Assembly: GCA_017428765.1 (NCBI GenBank)
Contig: JAFRQF010000028.1
Span: forward strand, 1 to 64,000
DNA from: Erysipelotrichaceae bacterium
GTDB taxonomy: Bacteria; Bacillota_I; Bacilli_A; Erysipelotrichales; Erysipelotrichaceae
Direction of reading: 5' to 3'
DNA length: 64,000 bases
In this document: piece after piece, positions 51,950 through 61,144 of the stretch
Numbering within the stretch: the stretch's first letter is position 1
Layout of the letters: each line of letters opens with the position of its first letter
Position numbers and translations under genes: made by a program
The notes under the pieces: generated by a model
Told to the model about the DNA's origin: nothing
The model's database searches: none
What the model saw: only the letters and a program-made list of their open reading frames with translations

Positions 51950-52037
51950 TGGCGCTGACTACAGGATTCGAACCTGTGGTACCTTTCAGTACGCCACCTT
52001 TCCAAGATGGTAGGATAAACCGCTCTCTCAAGTCAGC
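51950..52037 (-). tRNA. tRNA-Ser (anticodon GGA)
   Basis: 88 bases including an encoded CCA. The acceptor arms GCTGACT and AGTCAGC pair; the anticodon loop is TTGGAAA (GGA, reading UCC/UCU); a long variable arm (CGTACTGAAAGGTACC) and the T loop GGTTCGAATCC mark a class II serine tRNA. A terminator follows. Confidence 0.95.
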
Positions 52038-52143
52038 TTATTGACAATACTATTTTGTCTTAGTTTCCGATATTTTTCAATACCGGCCATAAAATTATAC
52101 CACAAAAGAGGCCAAAAGATGCAAGTCTGTTGAAAAGACAGGC

Positions 52144-52689
52144 TCAACGGGCATCATATTCCTGATAAACTTCCCCATTCAAGACATCCTTCCATTGAAA
52201 AAGACCGTCTTCAAAAACCATATAAGAGTGTTTTGAATCCTTCTTCGGTATGGAAACGGAACCCGGATTGAGATAGACGAAGTTTTCATATTCCTCGATC
52301 GCCGGCACATGCGTATGACCGCATAAGAGGATCCCCCGCAGTCCGGGCATCGGCTTGTTCTGGTTGTAAATGTGGCCATGCGTGGCATAGATGGTCACGC
52401 CATTGATATACAGGAAAGAATAATCGGACAGGATCGGAAAATCCAATACCATCTGATCGACATCGCAGTCGCAGTTGCCGCAGACACATAGGATCTTATC
52501 CGCAATATCGTTCAACATGGCAATGACCGCTTTGGGATCATAGCGATCAGGCAGATCGTTCCTCGGCCCGTGATAAAGGATATCACCCAGAAGCAATACC
52601 TCATCGGGTCTTTCTTCCTTATAGCGCTCCATCAGCTTTTCACAGTAATAGCTGCTTCCATGGATATCGGATGCGATGAACAGTTTCAT
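52144..52689 (-). CDS. yfcE: YfcE-like metallophosphodiesterase
   Basis: 181 residues. MKLFIASDIHGSSYYCEKLM, LLLGDILYHGPRND, CVCGNCDCDVDQM, YATHGHIYNQNKPMP and LCGHTHVPAIEEY give the full metal-binding set of YfcE/MJ0936-type phosphodiesterases, whose natural substrate is unknown. An N-terminal ATG at 52687-52689 is chosen; the longer reading would include upstream codons without a ribosome site. Confidence 0.88.
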   Translation of the reverse strand: MKLFIASDIHGSSYYCEKLMERYKEERPDEVLLLGDILYHGPRNDLPDRYDPKAVIAMLNDIADKILCVCGNCDCDVDQMVLDFPILSDYSFLYINGVTIYATHGHIYNQNKPMPGLRGILLCGHTHVPAIEEYENFVYLNPGSVSIPKKDSKHSYMVFEDGLFQWKDVLNGEVYQEYDAR

Positions 52690-52751
52690 AAGATAAGCCT
52701 CCCTGACCAAGTCCATTTTACCTTAGAAAAAGAAAAAGAGCACCAGGCTCT

Positions 52752-53390
52752 TCAGATACTCGCTTTGGCATGTCCGTGGATCGGCCGGAACCCGAAGTCC
52801 TTTGCCATATTCACCGCATTGATCATCAGACCGTTGCTGAGGGTGACGATCACACCAAGCAGCGCACTTTGCCAGCCATAGATACCGATCGTCAATACCG
52901 ATACGGCAGCACCAAGCACGCCGATCATCAGGCCTGTCGAAACGCGAAGCTTTCTTGCCAGGACTTCCGCTATCGTATCGAGACCCCCCGACGTCGTATC
53001 AAGATGTAACATGATGCACTGCCCTGCCGTAAGAAGGCATAAGAAGATCAGCACATTGACTGTCTTGGAAGATGTCAGTAAGACATCGGCCTGCGGAAGC
53101 ATCGACATCATAGCCGGAAGCAAGACCGAGATATAGATGCAGCGGATCCCGAACTTCTTGCCTAAGAAACAGACGCCGACCAGAAGGCAGCACAGATTCA
53201 TCACCAGTACGATCAAAGATTCGCTTAGCGGAAGCAGTTCGCTCACCAGAAGCGCCAGTCCGGAGACCGAGCCTGTCACGATCTGACAAGGGATCAGATA
53301 TTCTTTGACAGCCAAGGCGATCAACAAGGTCGCGATGCTCAGCATCCCGTACTCTTTGATCGTCTGTCCGGTGAACTTAATATGATTCAT
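52752..53390 (-). CDS. YitT-family membrane protein, shortened
   Basis: 212 residues with about five or six membrane segments. EYLIPCQIVTGSVSGLALLV, SLIVLVMNLCCLLVGVCFLG and LHLDTTSGGLDTIAEVLARK are the DUF161 blocks of YitT-like proteins. Family members usually run to ~280 residues with a C-terminal DUF2179 domain, absent here: the protein ends soon after the last helix (FGFRPIHGHAKASI). Function unknown. The divergent LysR gene begins 87 bases away. Confidence 0.8.
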   Translation of the reverse strand: MNHIKFTGQTIKEYGMLSIATLLIALAVKEYLIPCQIVTGSVSGLALLVSELLPLSESLIVLVMNLCCLLVGVCFLGKKFGIRCIYISVLLPAMMSMLPQADVLLTSSKTVNVLIFLCLLTAGQCIMLHLDTTSGGLDTIAEVLARKLRVSTGLMIGVLGAAVSVLTIGIYGWQSALLGVIVTLSNGLMINAVNMAKDFGFRPIHGHAKASI

Positions 53391-53476
53391 AGTTATATTA
53401 AAACATCCATAAGTGCCGATGTTAAGGCTGTTTTTTGCATACTAATATAAGATATACTTATACTAGAGGTCCAACT

Positions 53477-54394
53477 ATGAATACGAATCAGCTGAAATAC
53501 TTCATCTCTGTCGCCCAGACCAGATCCTTCTCGGCAGCCGCCGAAGAAAACTACATCACCCAGACCGCCATGACCCAGCAGATCAAAGCACTGGAAGATG
53601 ATCTGGGACTCAAGCTCATCGACCGCTCCACCAGGCCTATCACCCTGACTTCCGCCGGCACGAGCTTTCTTTCCGATGCCAGGCTCATACTCAGCCGGCT
53701 CAATGACGCCAGACAGCGTGCCTTGCAGGCATCCAACGGCGTATTCGGCACCATCCGCATCGGCTACATCAAAGGCTATGAGCGAAGCGGTCTTTCCGAT
53801 CAGCTGAGGGCCTTCCACCGCATGGTGCCCGGCGTCCTGCTGATGTGCTACAGAGAGACTTCCGACAAACTTGCCAACGGCTTGCTGAAAGGAGATTACG
53901 ACATCATCTTCACCTGGGATTCGACGAACCTGAAAGCCAGCGAAGAATATGAAGCCGTACAGATCGAAAAAGCCAGGCTCTATGCCGCTCTTTATGCCTC
54001 ACATCCGCTTTGTCAGAGAGAGTATCTGGAAAGGATCGATCTGAAAAACGAATCGATCATCTACATGTCACCATCGGAACTATCCGACAACTACGGCGAT
54101 TCACAGTTCATGGATCTTTATCACAAGGCCGGTTTCCATCCGCAGATCCTGTGCCGTTCCACCGATGTCGAATCCATCCTGATCATGGTGGCTTCGGAAG
54201 AAGGCATCTCCATCATGCCCGACTACTGCATCAAGAAGATCAACAATGCGGAAGGTCTCGTCTTTCTGCCGATGAAGGGAAACGAAGAAGTCGAAGAGAT
54301 CCACGCCATCTGGAAAAGAAACAGCAGTGATCCGGCCCTTCTTCATTTCTGTGAACTTCTGAAACAGCCCGATTCCTATAACGATATCTATTAA
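53477..54394 (+). CDS. LysR-family transcription regulator
   Basis: 305 residues. The N-terminus MNTNQLKYFISVAQTRSFSA, with TQTAMTQQIKALEDDLGLKL, is the LysR winged HTH; the rest is the two-lobed effector domain (GTIRIGYIKGYERSGL ... GDYDIIFTWDS). AGAGG lies seven bases before the ATG and TATACT boxes upstream. It diverges from the YitT-family gene, which is its most likely target. The effector is unknown. Confidence 0.9.
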   Translation: MNTNQLKYFISVAQTRSFSAAAEENYITQTAMTQQIKALEDDLGLKLIDRSTRPITLTSAGTSFLSDARLILSRLNDARQRALQASNGVFGTIRIGYIKGYERSGLSDQLRAFHRMVPGVLLMCYRETSDKLANGLLKGDYDIIFTWDSTNLKASEEYEAVQIEKARLYAALYASHPLCQREYLERIDLKNESIIYMSPSELSDNYGDSQFMDLYHKAGFHPQILCRSTDVESILIMVASEEGISIMPDYCIKKINNAEGLVFLPMKGNEEVEEIHAIWKRNSSDPALLHFCELLKQPDSYNDIY

Positions 54395-54398
54395 TGCG

Positions 54399-54424
54399 AA
54401 AGACAGGCATCAAGCCTGTCTTTT
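54399..54424 (+). terminator. Intrinsic terminator of the LysR gene
   Basis: AAAGACAGGC, ATCAA, GCCTGTCTTTT. Confidence 0.85.
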
Positions 54425-54472
54425 CAGAAGGTACCTGTACATCCGTACAGCAAGCAGCTTAAGTTCCAATTT

Positions 54473-54706
54473 TCAACTCAGTTCCTCTTTCACATGCATA
54501 TGGAAGAAGTCATTGGCTTTGTAGCAGATGTGAGACTGTGTGTCTAAGATATAGGTCGTATCATCATAGTAATCCGATTCCATATACCTCTTATAGGAAG
54601 AAGGACCAAGTTCATCTTCCCTTACATCGAACATTTCAGACCATTCATCACGCAAGTCTTTCAAAGTAAGAAGACTGTCATCCATGTCTTCCAGTACTTT
54701 ATACAT
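54473..54706 (-). CDS. Small acidic protein of unknown function
   Basis: 77 residues with GGAGGAG upstream of the ATG. Acidic and soluble: MYKVLEDMDDSLLTLKDLRD, then DVREDELGPSSYKRYMESDY and a Tyr/Asp-rich stretch. No motif recognised. It sits alone between convergent LysR and the EIIA gene. A real gene on the basis of its ribosome site and composition. Confidence 0.55.
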   Translation of the reverse strand: MYKVLEDMDDSLLTLKDLRDEWSEMFDVREDELGPSSYKRYMESDYYDDTTYILDTQSHICYKANDFFHMHVKEELS

Positions 54707-54860
54707 TTCAGTTTTCTCCTCCTATTCTTTTTCTTAATCTTTTCTTTTGAATTCAGGAGGATGGCCATCCAACGATATTATTGTTTCACTTTTTAAAGTG
54801 TTTGTGTATGTCAAGATATTGACATAATCTCTTCCTGGCAATTCAAAAAAGGCATAAAGA

Positions 54861-54879
54861 AAAGGTGCCGGAGCACCTT
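54861..54879 (-). terminator. Intrinsic terminator after EIIA
   Basis: AAGGTGC, CGGA-type loop, GCACCTT; followed by TTTTCTTT on the minus strand. Confidence 0.8.
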
Positions 54880-54887
54880 GAATAAGA

Positions 54888-55400
54888 TTATTTCGTGACC
54901 TTCTGTCCTCTTGTGACCGGCTGCGGAGCGATGAAATCGAGCTCTTTGCCGTTGGCATTGGTGATGATCAGCATCGTAGACATATCATATTTTGCAGAAA
55001 GCTTCTTGATGTCGACCTCGACGATCGGATCGCCGGCCTTGACTGCATCGCCCTGTTTCTTGCCTAAGAGCTTGAAGCCGTCGCCGTTGGCGTTGACAGT
55101 GTCGACACCGCAATGGACTAAGAGTTCGACGCCATTGTTCATCATGATGCCGTATGCATGTCCTGTCGGGAACAAAACTGCCAGAGTGCCGTTTGCCGGG
55201 GAACAAAGAACGACTTTGTCCTTGTTGTACTTGAAGGCGGTGGATTTACCCATCATCTGTTCAGCAAAAACTGCATCAGAGACTGTAGTGATGTCGATGA
55301 CCTCACCGTCAGCGATCGCGACGATGTCATCATCCGATACATTCAGTTCAGGTAATACTACCTCTTCTTCCTTTTTAAATAATTTGTCGAATAAGCCCAT
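54888..55400 (-). CDS. crr: PTS glucose-type enzyme IIA
   Basis: 170 residues. The phospho-His is H96 in GVELLVHCGVDTVNANGDGF, with the partner His H81 in FPTGHAYGIMMNNG. Other blocks ADGEVIDITTVSDAVFAEQM and AGDPIVEVDIKKL fit EIIA-Glc. It passes phosphate from HPr to EIIBC proteins such as the one at 46276-47658 that lacks a IIA domain, and may signal to other systems. Its own short transcript with AAGGAAG upstream and terminator after. Confidence 0.93.
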   Translation of the reverse strand: MGLFDKLFKKEEEVVLPELNVSDDDIVAIADGEVIDITTVSDAVFAEQMMGKSTAFKYNKDKVVLCSPANGTLAVLFPTGHAYGIMMNNGVELLVHCGVDTVNANGDGFKLLGKKQGDAVKAGDPIVEVDIKKLSAKYDMSTMLIITNANGKELDFIAPQPVTRGQKVTK

Positions 55401-55469
55401 TTTTTCTTCCTTTCTTGATTCTTATCTTTATGAGTCTATTGTACATTTTTGATGACCAATTTTAAATAG

Positions 55470-58400
55470 CTAAGCTCCATAGAAACCGCAGCCGTTGCCG
55501 CCGGCTTCCTTGATCCTGTATAATGCCGCATCGGCATCTTCAAAGATCGTTCCCTGCGGATTGTGCCGGTCAGAGAAAGCCACACCCACACTTAACGACA
55601 CTTCCGGCTGGCCTTCTTCAGGCTGCTTGAGTATCGTGTTGAGCTGCGAGATCTTGTTTTCCACGAGCTGACGCATCGAAGAATTGACACGGGTCATGAC
55701 GACGACGAATTCATCCCCGCCGAAACGGCAGATGATATCGACCGAACGGAACGAATGTTTCAGCAGTTCGGCGACTTTCTTCAGTACCTTGTCACCGACC
55801 GCGTGGCCATAGGTATCATTGATCTGTTTGAAGTGGTCGACATCCACGATCAGCATCGCCATATGATCCTGATCGACGTTCTGTATCAGCAGCTCATAAG
55901 CTCCTCTGTTGAACAGACCCGTCAGAGCATCATGGGAAGCTTCGAAGGAAAGCCTGTCCTGGGTCGAACGGTTCTCTTTCAGGATCTTGTTGTAGGTCCT
56001 GGAAACGAAACGCAGCTCCTCGACACCTGTCGGCACGATCGGTTCGTTCTCCTGCATCTTCTTCACCATCCTGGTCAGAGGCGTTCTTACCTGCAAGGAG
56101 ATAAGAGCCACCATGCCCACCACGATCAGTAAGAAGATCACCATGATCAGACCTTGCAGATTCACCAAGCCCGTAAGCTGATCGCTTGCCAGCTGCAGTT
56201 CCTGCGAGGAAGAGGAGATCAGATAGCGGGTGCACATCGAAACGTTGTCGCGGATCCTGTCCTTATACAGCATATATTCGGAATCGAAGACCAGGCTCTG
56301 CGCCTTTTCTTTGAGCTCTGCTTCGCTCATCGACAGTTCCTCTTGCGACAAAACGACTTCTGAGATCTCCTCAGGCACTTTGGAAAGATCGCTGCCCTGA
56401 CTTTGTAATACCAGACGCATCGCCTTATATTCGGTCTTAAGCAGTTCGTTGGACAGATCAAGAGCCTTGTTTAAGCTGTCCAAAGCGGAAGTGTTCTCCC
56501 CGCCCAGCAGATCTTCGAGATCCTGTACGGCCTGATCTCTTTTCTTCGTCACATTGACTTCTTCAAAAAACTCATTGAGGTGCTCCATATCGCCGGTGAC
56601 GACGAAGCTGCGCACGCAGTCGGTCAGATAATCCGATGCGCTTTCCATGTCGGAAGCAGCTGTCTGGGCCTGTATGTAACGATCCGAAGCCTCCTGCATC
56701 CTGACGTAGCCTTTCGCCACATAGACATCCATGGCAAACAGGATGACCGATGCCAGAAAAGCGAGGACCGCAAAGGCGATGTTGGCCGTCCTTAACTGGA
56801 AGGCCTTCCCTTTTTCGCCATACGCATCTTCCACTTCATCGATCTTGGAGAACGTGTTTTTTGCCTTGTCGATCTGCGCCTCTTTGATCGTCGATTCGAT
56901 ATCCGGCTCATTGCCGGTATTTTTCAAAGCTTCCTTCCTTTGCAGGATGAACGGTTCGAATTCCTCTGACGGGACCGGCTTGGAGAAGAAGTAGCCCTGT
57001 ACGATCTCACAGCCGAGCTTTCTCAGCTGGTCGAGCTGATATTCGGTCTCGACGCCTTCCGCAATGACCGGAACATTGAGGAAATCCGCAATGTCGATGA
57101 TGACTTCCAGCATCCTGGTATTGCCGCCTTCTTTGAAGGCATTGCGTATGAACTGCATATCCACCTTCATCGCATCGATCGGCAGCGATGAGATCATATG
57201 TAAGGAAGAATAACCGGTTCCGAAATCATCCATCTCGATCTTGAAACCGAGCTCGCGCAGACGCTCGACAGTCTCGATGATCTGCGAAGAGTTTTCCGTA
57301 TAGGCGGATTCGGTGACCTCCAGCACGAGGTCTTCACAGGATAATCCGTGTTTTTTCAATATCCCCTGCAGATTCTCTACGAGCTGGGGATCATACATAT
57401 CGATACGGGAGACGTTGACGGAGACCGGGATCGCATATTCGAATTCTTCTTTCCACCTGGCGATCTGTTCCGCCGTCTTATCCCAGACATAGAGGTCCAG
57501 TTTTTCGATCAGGCCGTTCTCTTCAAACAGCGGGATGAAAACTCCGGGGGAAACCATGCCCAGTTTCGGATGGAACCAGCGGACCAGAGCTTCCGCAGAA
57601 CACAGGATCGGCACATCGGAAGTCACATCGAATTTCGGCTGGTAATAGATCTGAAACTGCTGATTTGTGATCGCAGATGAAAAGTCTTCGATCAGCTGTT
57701 CGGCATACATTTCTCTTTCATGTAAGTCGTCATTATAGATGCCGATCGTCTTGGTGAAAGAATTTTTGACGGTATCGGCTGCCGTTTTGGCACGGTCGAA
57801 ACGTCTCTCGATATCCAGGCTCTTATCGGCATCCGTATAGACGCCCATACGAAGACGGACACGGTTGTTTGCTAGCTCATCGCCGGAGAGTCCGCTGCTG
57901 GCGGATTCCAGGATCTTCTTGTAGTCTTCCCGATGCGGACAATAGACTAAGAAGGTATCTGCCTCCTTACGGCAGACGATGCCTCCTTCATCTCTCACCA
58001 GTTCCCTGACCCTTTCACCGATCCTTGTAAGGACCTCATCGCCATAGGCATTGCCATAGCGCTCGTTGATCATATGGAAGTGGTTGATATCGATGACGAT
58101 CGCATCCATCATCTTGTCTTTATGGAACTGATCGTACTGCTGGGCATAACGATAGAAATACTCTTTATTATAAAGTCCGGTCAGAGGATCGCGCTCCGTC
58201 CACTGGATGATGTCTCTGTCTTCCGAAAGTTCGATCGTACGCAAGACTCTTGCCTGTATGACTTCCCTGTTGGGATACGGTTTCGGGATGAAGTCGATCG
58301 CCCCGAGCTGCAGACTTTCCACCTCGGTATCGGATTCCGAAGTCAGGACGATGACCGGGATACGGGAAAGATCGGCGTCGGAACGCACATCGCTCAGTAC

Positions 58401-58628
58401 CTCGATACCCGTCTTTTTCGGCATCAGGACATCCAGAAGCACGAGTGACAGGGTGTCCTTGTTTTCCCGCATCTTCTCGATCGTCTCCTGTCCGTCACAG
58501 GCATAGATGATCTCATAGTCTTCCCTTAAGATCGCACCGAGGATCTCCCGGTTGATCATCTCATCGTCCGCGACAAGGACCAGACGTTTGCCGTTGACCG
58601 AATGAAACTTCACATGATTTTTCGGCAT
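55470..58628 (-). CDS. Hybrid c-di-GMP enzyme: REC, degenerate GGDEF, EAL, membrane sensor, GGDEF
   Basis: 1052 residues. REC (~15-135) with phospho-Asp in LVLLDVLMPKKTG. GGDEF-like (~145-300) is degenerate, the signature reading RKEADTFLVY. EAL (~315-560) keeps AEALVRW, VSVNVSRIDM, VLEVTESAY, MDDFGTGYSS, AMKVDMQF and IAEGVET, so it should cut c-di-GMP. A membrane helix (~628-648), an external helical region and a second helix (~828-850) follow, then an active-looking GGDEF with RFGGDEFVVV and RSVD five residues before it as an inhibitory I-site. One chain could thus make and break c-di-GMP, with two inputs. The order, with soluble REC-EAL first and the membrane-anchored cyclase last, is unusual. 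Confidence 0.92.
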   Translation of the reverse strand: MPKNHVKFHSVNGKRLVLVADDEMINREILGAILREDYEIIYACDGQETIEKMRENKDTLSLVLLDVLMPKKTGIEVLSDVRSDADLSRIPVIVLTSESDTEVESLQLGAIDFIPKPYPNREVIQARVLRTIELSEDRDIIQWTERDPLTGLYNKEYFYRYAQQYDQFHKDKMMDAIVIDINHFHMINERYGNAYGDEVLTRIGERVRELVRDEGGIVCRKEADTFLVYCPHREDYKKILESASSGLSGDELANNRVRLRMGVYTDADKSLDIERRFDRAKTAADTVKNSFTKTIGIYNDDLHEREMYAEQLIEDFSSAITNQQFQIYYQPKFDVTSDVPILCSAEALVRWFHPKLGMVSPGVFIPLFEENGLIEKLDLYVWDKTAEQIARWKEEFEYAIPVSVNVSRIDMYDPQLVENLQGILKKHGLSCEDLVLEVTESAYTENSSQIIETVERLRELGFKIEMDDFGTGYSSLHMISSLPIDAMKVDMQFIRNAFKEGGNTRMLEVIIDIADFLNVPVIAEGVETEYQLDQLRKLGCEIVQGYFFSKPVPSEEFEPFILQRKEALKNTGNEPDIESTIKEAQIDKAKNTFSKIDEVEDAYGEKGKAFQLRTANIAFAVLAFLASVILFAMDVYVAKGYVRMQEASDRYIQAQTAASDMESASDYLTDCVRSFVVTGDMEHLNEFFEEVNVTKKRDQAVQDLEDLLGGENTSALDSLNKALDLSNELLKTEYKAMRLVLQSQGSDLSKVPEEISEVVLSQEELSMSEAELKEKAQSLVFDSEYMLYKDRIRDNVSMCTRYLISSSSQELQLASDQLTGLVNLQGLIMVIFLLIVVGMVALISLQVRTPLTRMVKKMQENEPIVPTGVEELRFVSRTYNKILKENRSTQDRLSFEASHDALTGLFNRGAYELLIQNVDQDHMAMLIVDVDHFKQINDTYGHAVGDKVLKKVAELLKHSFRSVDIICRFGGDEFVVVMTRVNSSMRQLVENKISQLNTILKQPEEGQPEVSLSVGVAFSDRHNPQGTIFEDADAALYRIKEAGGNGCGFYGA

Positions 58629-58764
58629 GGATCTCCTTTCTATCCCGCCAGGCGGGAAGCAGTTTCCATATGCTTATACAGATTCATTATACCAAGAGAA
58701 GTCACCTGAAAACTTTTACCTGTGTTCAAAATGATGGTACGATTATTTTACGAAGGTGAAACAG

Positions 58765-59448
58765 ATGAATTTATACAAACTGAGCGATAAGATCTACTAT
58801 TCCGAATATGAACAAGAGCGTGACCGCCCTGCCTTAGGCTACATCAAAGGAGACAGATTCTCTATTGCCGTCGATTCCGGTCATTCCGATGAACACGTGA
58901 AAGAATTCTATGATCTTTTAAACAAAGAAGGACTTGAACTTCCCAGCCTCACGATCATCACCCACTGGCATTGGGACCACAGTTTCGCCATGCATGCGAT
59001 AAGTGGATTATCGATCGCAAACAGAAGGACGGACAGATATCTCAAGGATTTCATTTCCAAACAGAATGAAGAATACGAGAAACAGTTCCTGTCATGGGAT
59101 CCTTCCATCGCCCTGGAATACAGAGATGACAAGCCGATCATCGTGAAACAAGCCGATATCGTCTATGACGGATCCTTGAGGATCGATGCCGGCAATACCC
59201 CGATCATCGTCTTTGAAGCGATATCACCGCATACCGACGATGCCTCTTTGGTCTATCTGCCGAAAGAAAAAGTCCTCTTCTTCGGCGATGCGATCTCCGG
59301 CGTCTTCCCGACCTGGGAAGCCGATCCGAGCCTGACAAGAGGTCTTGTTGAAACGCTGGAAACTCTCGACATGGACTATTGCATCGGCGGACACTGGCCG
59401 ATCTATACCAAAGAAGAACTGCTGAAGCAGCTGAAAGAAAGCATTTAA
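58765..59448 (+). CDS. MBL-fold metallohydrolase
   Basis: 227 residues from the ATG at 58765, seven bases after AAGGTG. The zinc motif is IITHWHWDHSFAM (HxHxDH), followed by SPHTDDASLVYL, VLFFGDAISG and IGGHWPIYTKEE for the other ligands. Class resembles lactonase/glyoxalase-like hydrolases; the substrate is not readable. Last gene before the mobile segment. Confidence 0.85.
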   Translation: MNLYKLSDKIYYSEYEQERDRPALGYIKGDRFSIAVDSGHSDEHVKEFYDLLNKEGLELPSLTIITHWHWDHSFAMHAISGLSIANRRTDRYLKDFISKQNEEYEKQFLSWDPSIALEYRDDKPIIVKQADIVYDGSLRIDAGNTPIIVFEAISPHTDDASLVYLPKEKVLFFGDAISGVFPTWEADPSLTRGLVETLETLDMDYCIGGHWPIYTKEELLKQLKESI

Positions 59449-59457
59449 ACATCAAAA

Positions 59458-59482
59458 AAAGTCTTCCGCAGGGAAGGCTTTC
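59458..59482 (+). terminator. Intrinsic terminator after the MBL gene
   Basis: AAAGTCTTCC, GCA, GGAAGGCTTT with one wobble pair, then TCTTTTC. Confidence 0.7.
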
Positions 59483-59704
59483 TTTTCAGATGGAGCAAAT
59501 ATAAGTAACATCACCTTTTACAGAAATGAACCAAACATTTCATAAGGAACTGCTTATAATGCACATTCATTCTAACATTTTTTCAGCTTTTCAGCCATCA
59601 ATTTTGCTAATGTCAGAAACCGTAAATACAAGCAGCTCTTTAATGAAATAGCGACTTCGCAGCACAGTTCCCCACTGATCATCTGCGTAGTCGGATTTGT
59701 TTTT
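59483..59704. other. A+T-rich stretch at the left edge of the mobile segment
   Basis: 222 bases with no gene I can support. Base composition drops markedly relative to the left side, so the boundary of the inserted element is probably here. No attachment core could be identified without the right end. Confidence 0.45.
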
Positions 59705-60997
59705 TTATTTCCTTATTAACTCAACAGTGATCTTGTATCCTTGATTCTTGAAATGAACACGGATCAGTTTGACATACTTATGAATGATCTCTTTCTGAAG
59801 AGTCTTTTCTAAACTGTCGAAGTATAATTCTTTTCTCTCGATATTATCCAGTTCTTTTGATAATGCATTGATCTCATTCTCATAGTTAAGAAAAAGCTCA
59901 TAGAAAGTTTCGACGTCAATGCCTTGACCCTTTTGTTTCTCTACGAGCTTCTTTTGATTTTTGCGCATTAGTGCAATCTGTTTTCTCTTTTCCTTATAAC
60001 CAGAGTTATCTCTGTAATATTCATTGGCAAGGCCTTGAAGCTGAAAGGCTTTTTTCTCAAGGATCATATCTTGAGAAGCCCGATGGCCACACACCTTGCA
60101 ACGATAATATTCATATACTTTTTTGTGTCTGCCGGTACCGCAAGTGTGTGACATTCGGGAATCGCAATCAGCGCATACGACTAAATTCTGGAAGAGATAC
60201 ATTGTTCTTCTATATCGTTTTTTTATGATCTTGGAGTTTTCATTTGCATCATCAAATGTTTTCTGATCGATCAAAGGTTCGCAATAGTTTTCAACAACGA
60301 CACCTCTGTATTCCATTGTTCCAGTATAAAGCCTTCGACGGAGCAACTTCACGATTGCTTGATCATCCATCTTGTAATCAAATCGTTTCTTTACTTCATT
60401 GACGACCTCCCGATAATTATGCCGGTTCTCTGCAAAAGTATTGAATATGTATTTTACGATTTTGATCTGATTCTCATCCTTGCTCGGATAAAGCATTTTA
60501 TCGATCTTGTCATATCCTAATGGTGAATGAGAAAACGGATACTTTTTCTCTATGACCGCCTGTTTCATTGCGCGGATCGTTCTTTCGGAAGTTCGCTCTG
60601 ATTCCAGTTGCGCATATACGCCAGAATTATAGACATGCGATCTGCCAATTGCGCTGGTCAGATCAAAACTTTCCATGACAGAAACAAGTTCAATCTGATT
60701 CTTGTCAAAATAATTGATCAGCCAATATAGATCTGCAATATCTCTGGTCAATCTGTCCAGACTGTGAAAGATGACCTTGCTTGCCTTGGCTTTTTTTACT
60801 TTATCTAATAGATTCTGAAGCTCGGGCCGATTCATTGATGTTGCGGATTTTCCTCTTTCAACAAAAATCTCAAGTTCATAATCCTTGAAATGATACCTGC
60901 AGTAATCTTCTATAACTCTTTTTTGTTCTTCAATATTGTATCCATGCATCGCCTGTTGCATGGTGCTCTCTCTGACATATCCGAATATTTTTTGCAT
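59705..60997 (-). CDS. Large serine recombinase (site-specific integrase)
   Basis: 430 residues. N-terminal resolvase domain with catalytic Ser in GYVRESTMQQAMHGYNIEEQ and Arg in HSLDRLTRDIADLYWLINYF; then a recombinase domain (YTGTMEYRGVVVENYCEPLI) and a zinc ribbon CADCDSRMSHTCGTG with RCKVCGHR; and a C-terminal coiled coil (KQIALMRKNQKKLVEKQKG). Such enzymes insert or excise integrative elements between attachment sites. AAGGAGAAC precedes the ATG. Its place at the left edge is typical of integrase-end arrangement. Confidence 0.93.
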   Translation of the reverse strand: MQKIFGYVRESTMQQAMHGYNIEEQKRVIEDYCRYHFKDYELEIFVERGKSATSMNRPELQNLLDKVKKAKASKVIFHSLDRLTRDIADLYWLINYFDKNQIELVSVMESFDLTSAIGRSHVYNSGVYAQLESERTSERTIRAMKQAVIEKKYPFSHSPLGYDKIDKMLYPSKDENQIKIVKYIFNTFAENRHNYREVVNEVKKRFDYKMDDQAIVKLLRRRLYTGTMEYRGVVVENYCEPLIDQKTFDDANENSKIIKKRYRRTMYLFQNLVVCADCDSRMSHTCGTGRHKKVYEYYRCKVCGHRASQDMILEKKAFQLQGLANEYYRDNSGYKEKRKQIALMRKNQKKLVEKQKGQGIDVETFYELFLNYENEINALSKELDNIERKELYFDSLEKTLQKEIIHKYVKLIRVHFKNQGYKITVELIRK

Positions 60998-61086
60998 ATG
61001 TTCTCCTTATGATGTTTTATGATTATGTAAATTATCGTTTTGTTATAGTGGTTTGGGATTTCATAATTATGCTTTTTGATAATTAA

Positions 61087-61114
61087 AATACGTACCTATT
61101 TTTAGGTAAGTATT
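61087..61114. promoter_or_regulatory. Palindromic operator upstream of the first XRE gene
   Basis: TACCTA, TTTT, TAGGTA, flanked by complementary AATAC and GTATT. It lies in the divergent region between the recombinase and the XRE gene. Confidence 0.55.
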
Positions 61115-61124
61115 CTTAAAAAAG

Positions 61125-61139
61125 AAGTATTTGATACTT
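61125..61139. promoter_or_regulatory. Second palindrome in the same divergent region
   Basis: AAGTAT, TTG, ATACTT, perfect arms, ending six bases before the XRE start codon. A repressor here would cover the ribosome-binding area and likely promoter. Confidence 0.5.
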
Positions 61140-61144
61140 GTTTT

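Noticed and set aside
54734..54958. Short leftward frame overlapping the EIIA gene
   Set aside because: It overlaps crr in another frame and the known terminator; no ribosome site.
58629..58700. c-di-GMP riboswitch before the hybrid cyclase gene
   Set aside because: The untranslated part is only about 60 bases and has just a small CCCGCC/GGCGGG hairpin; no aptamer fits.
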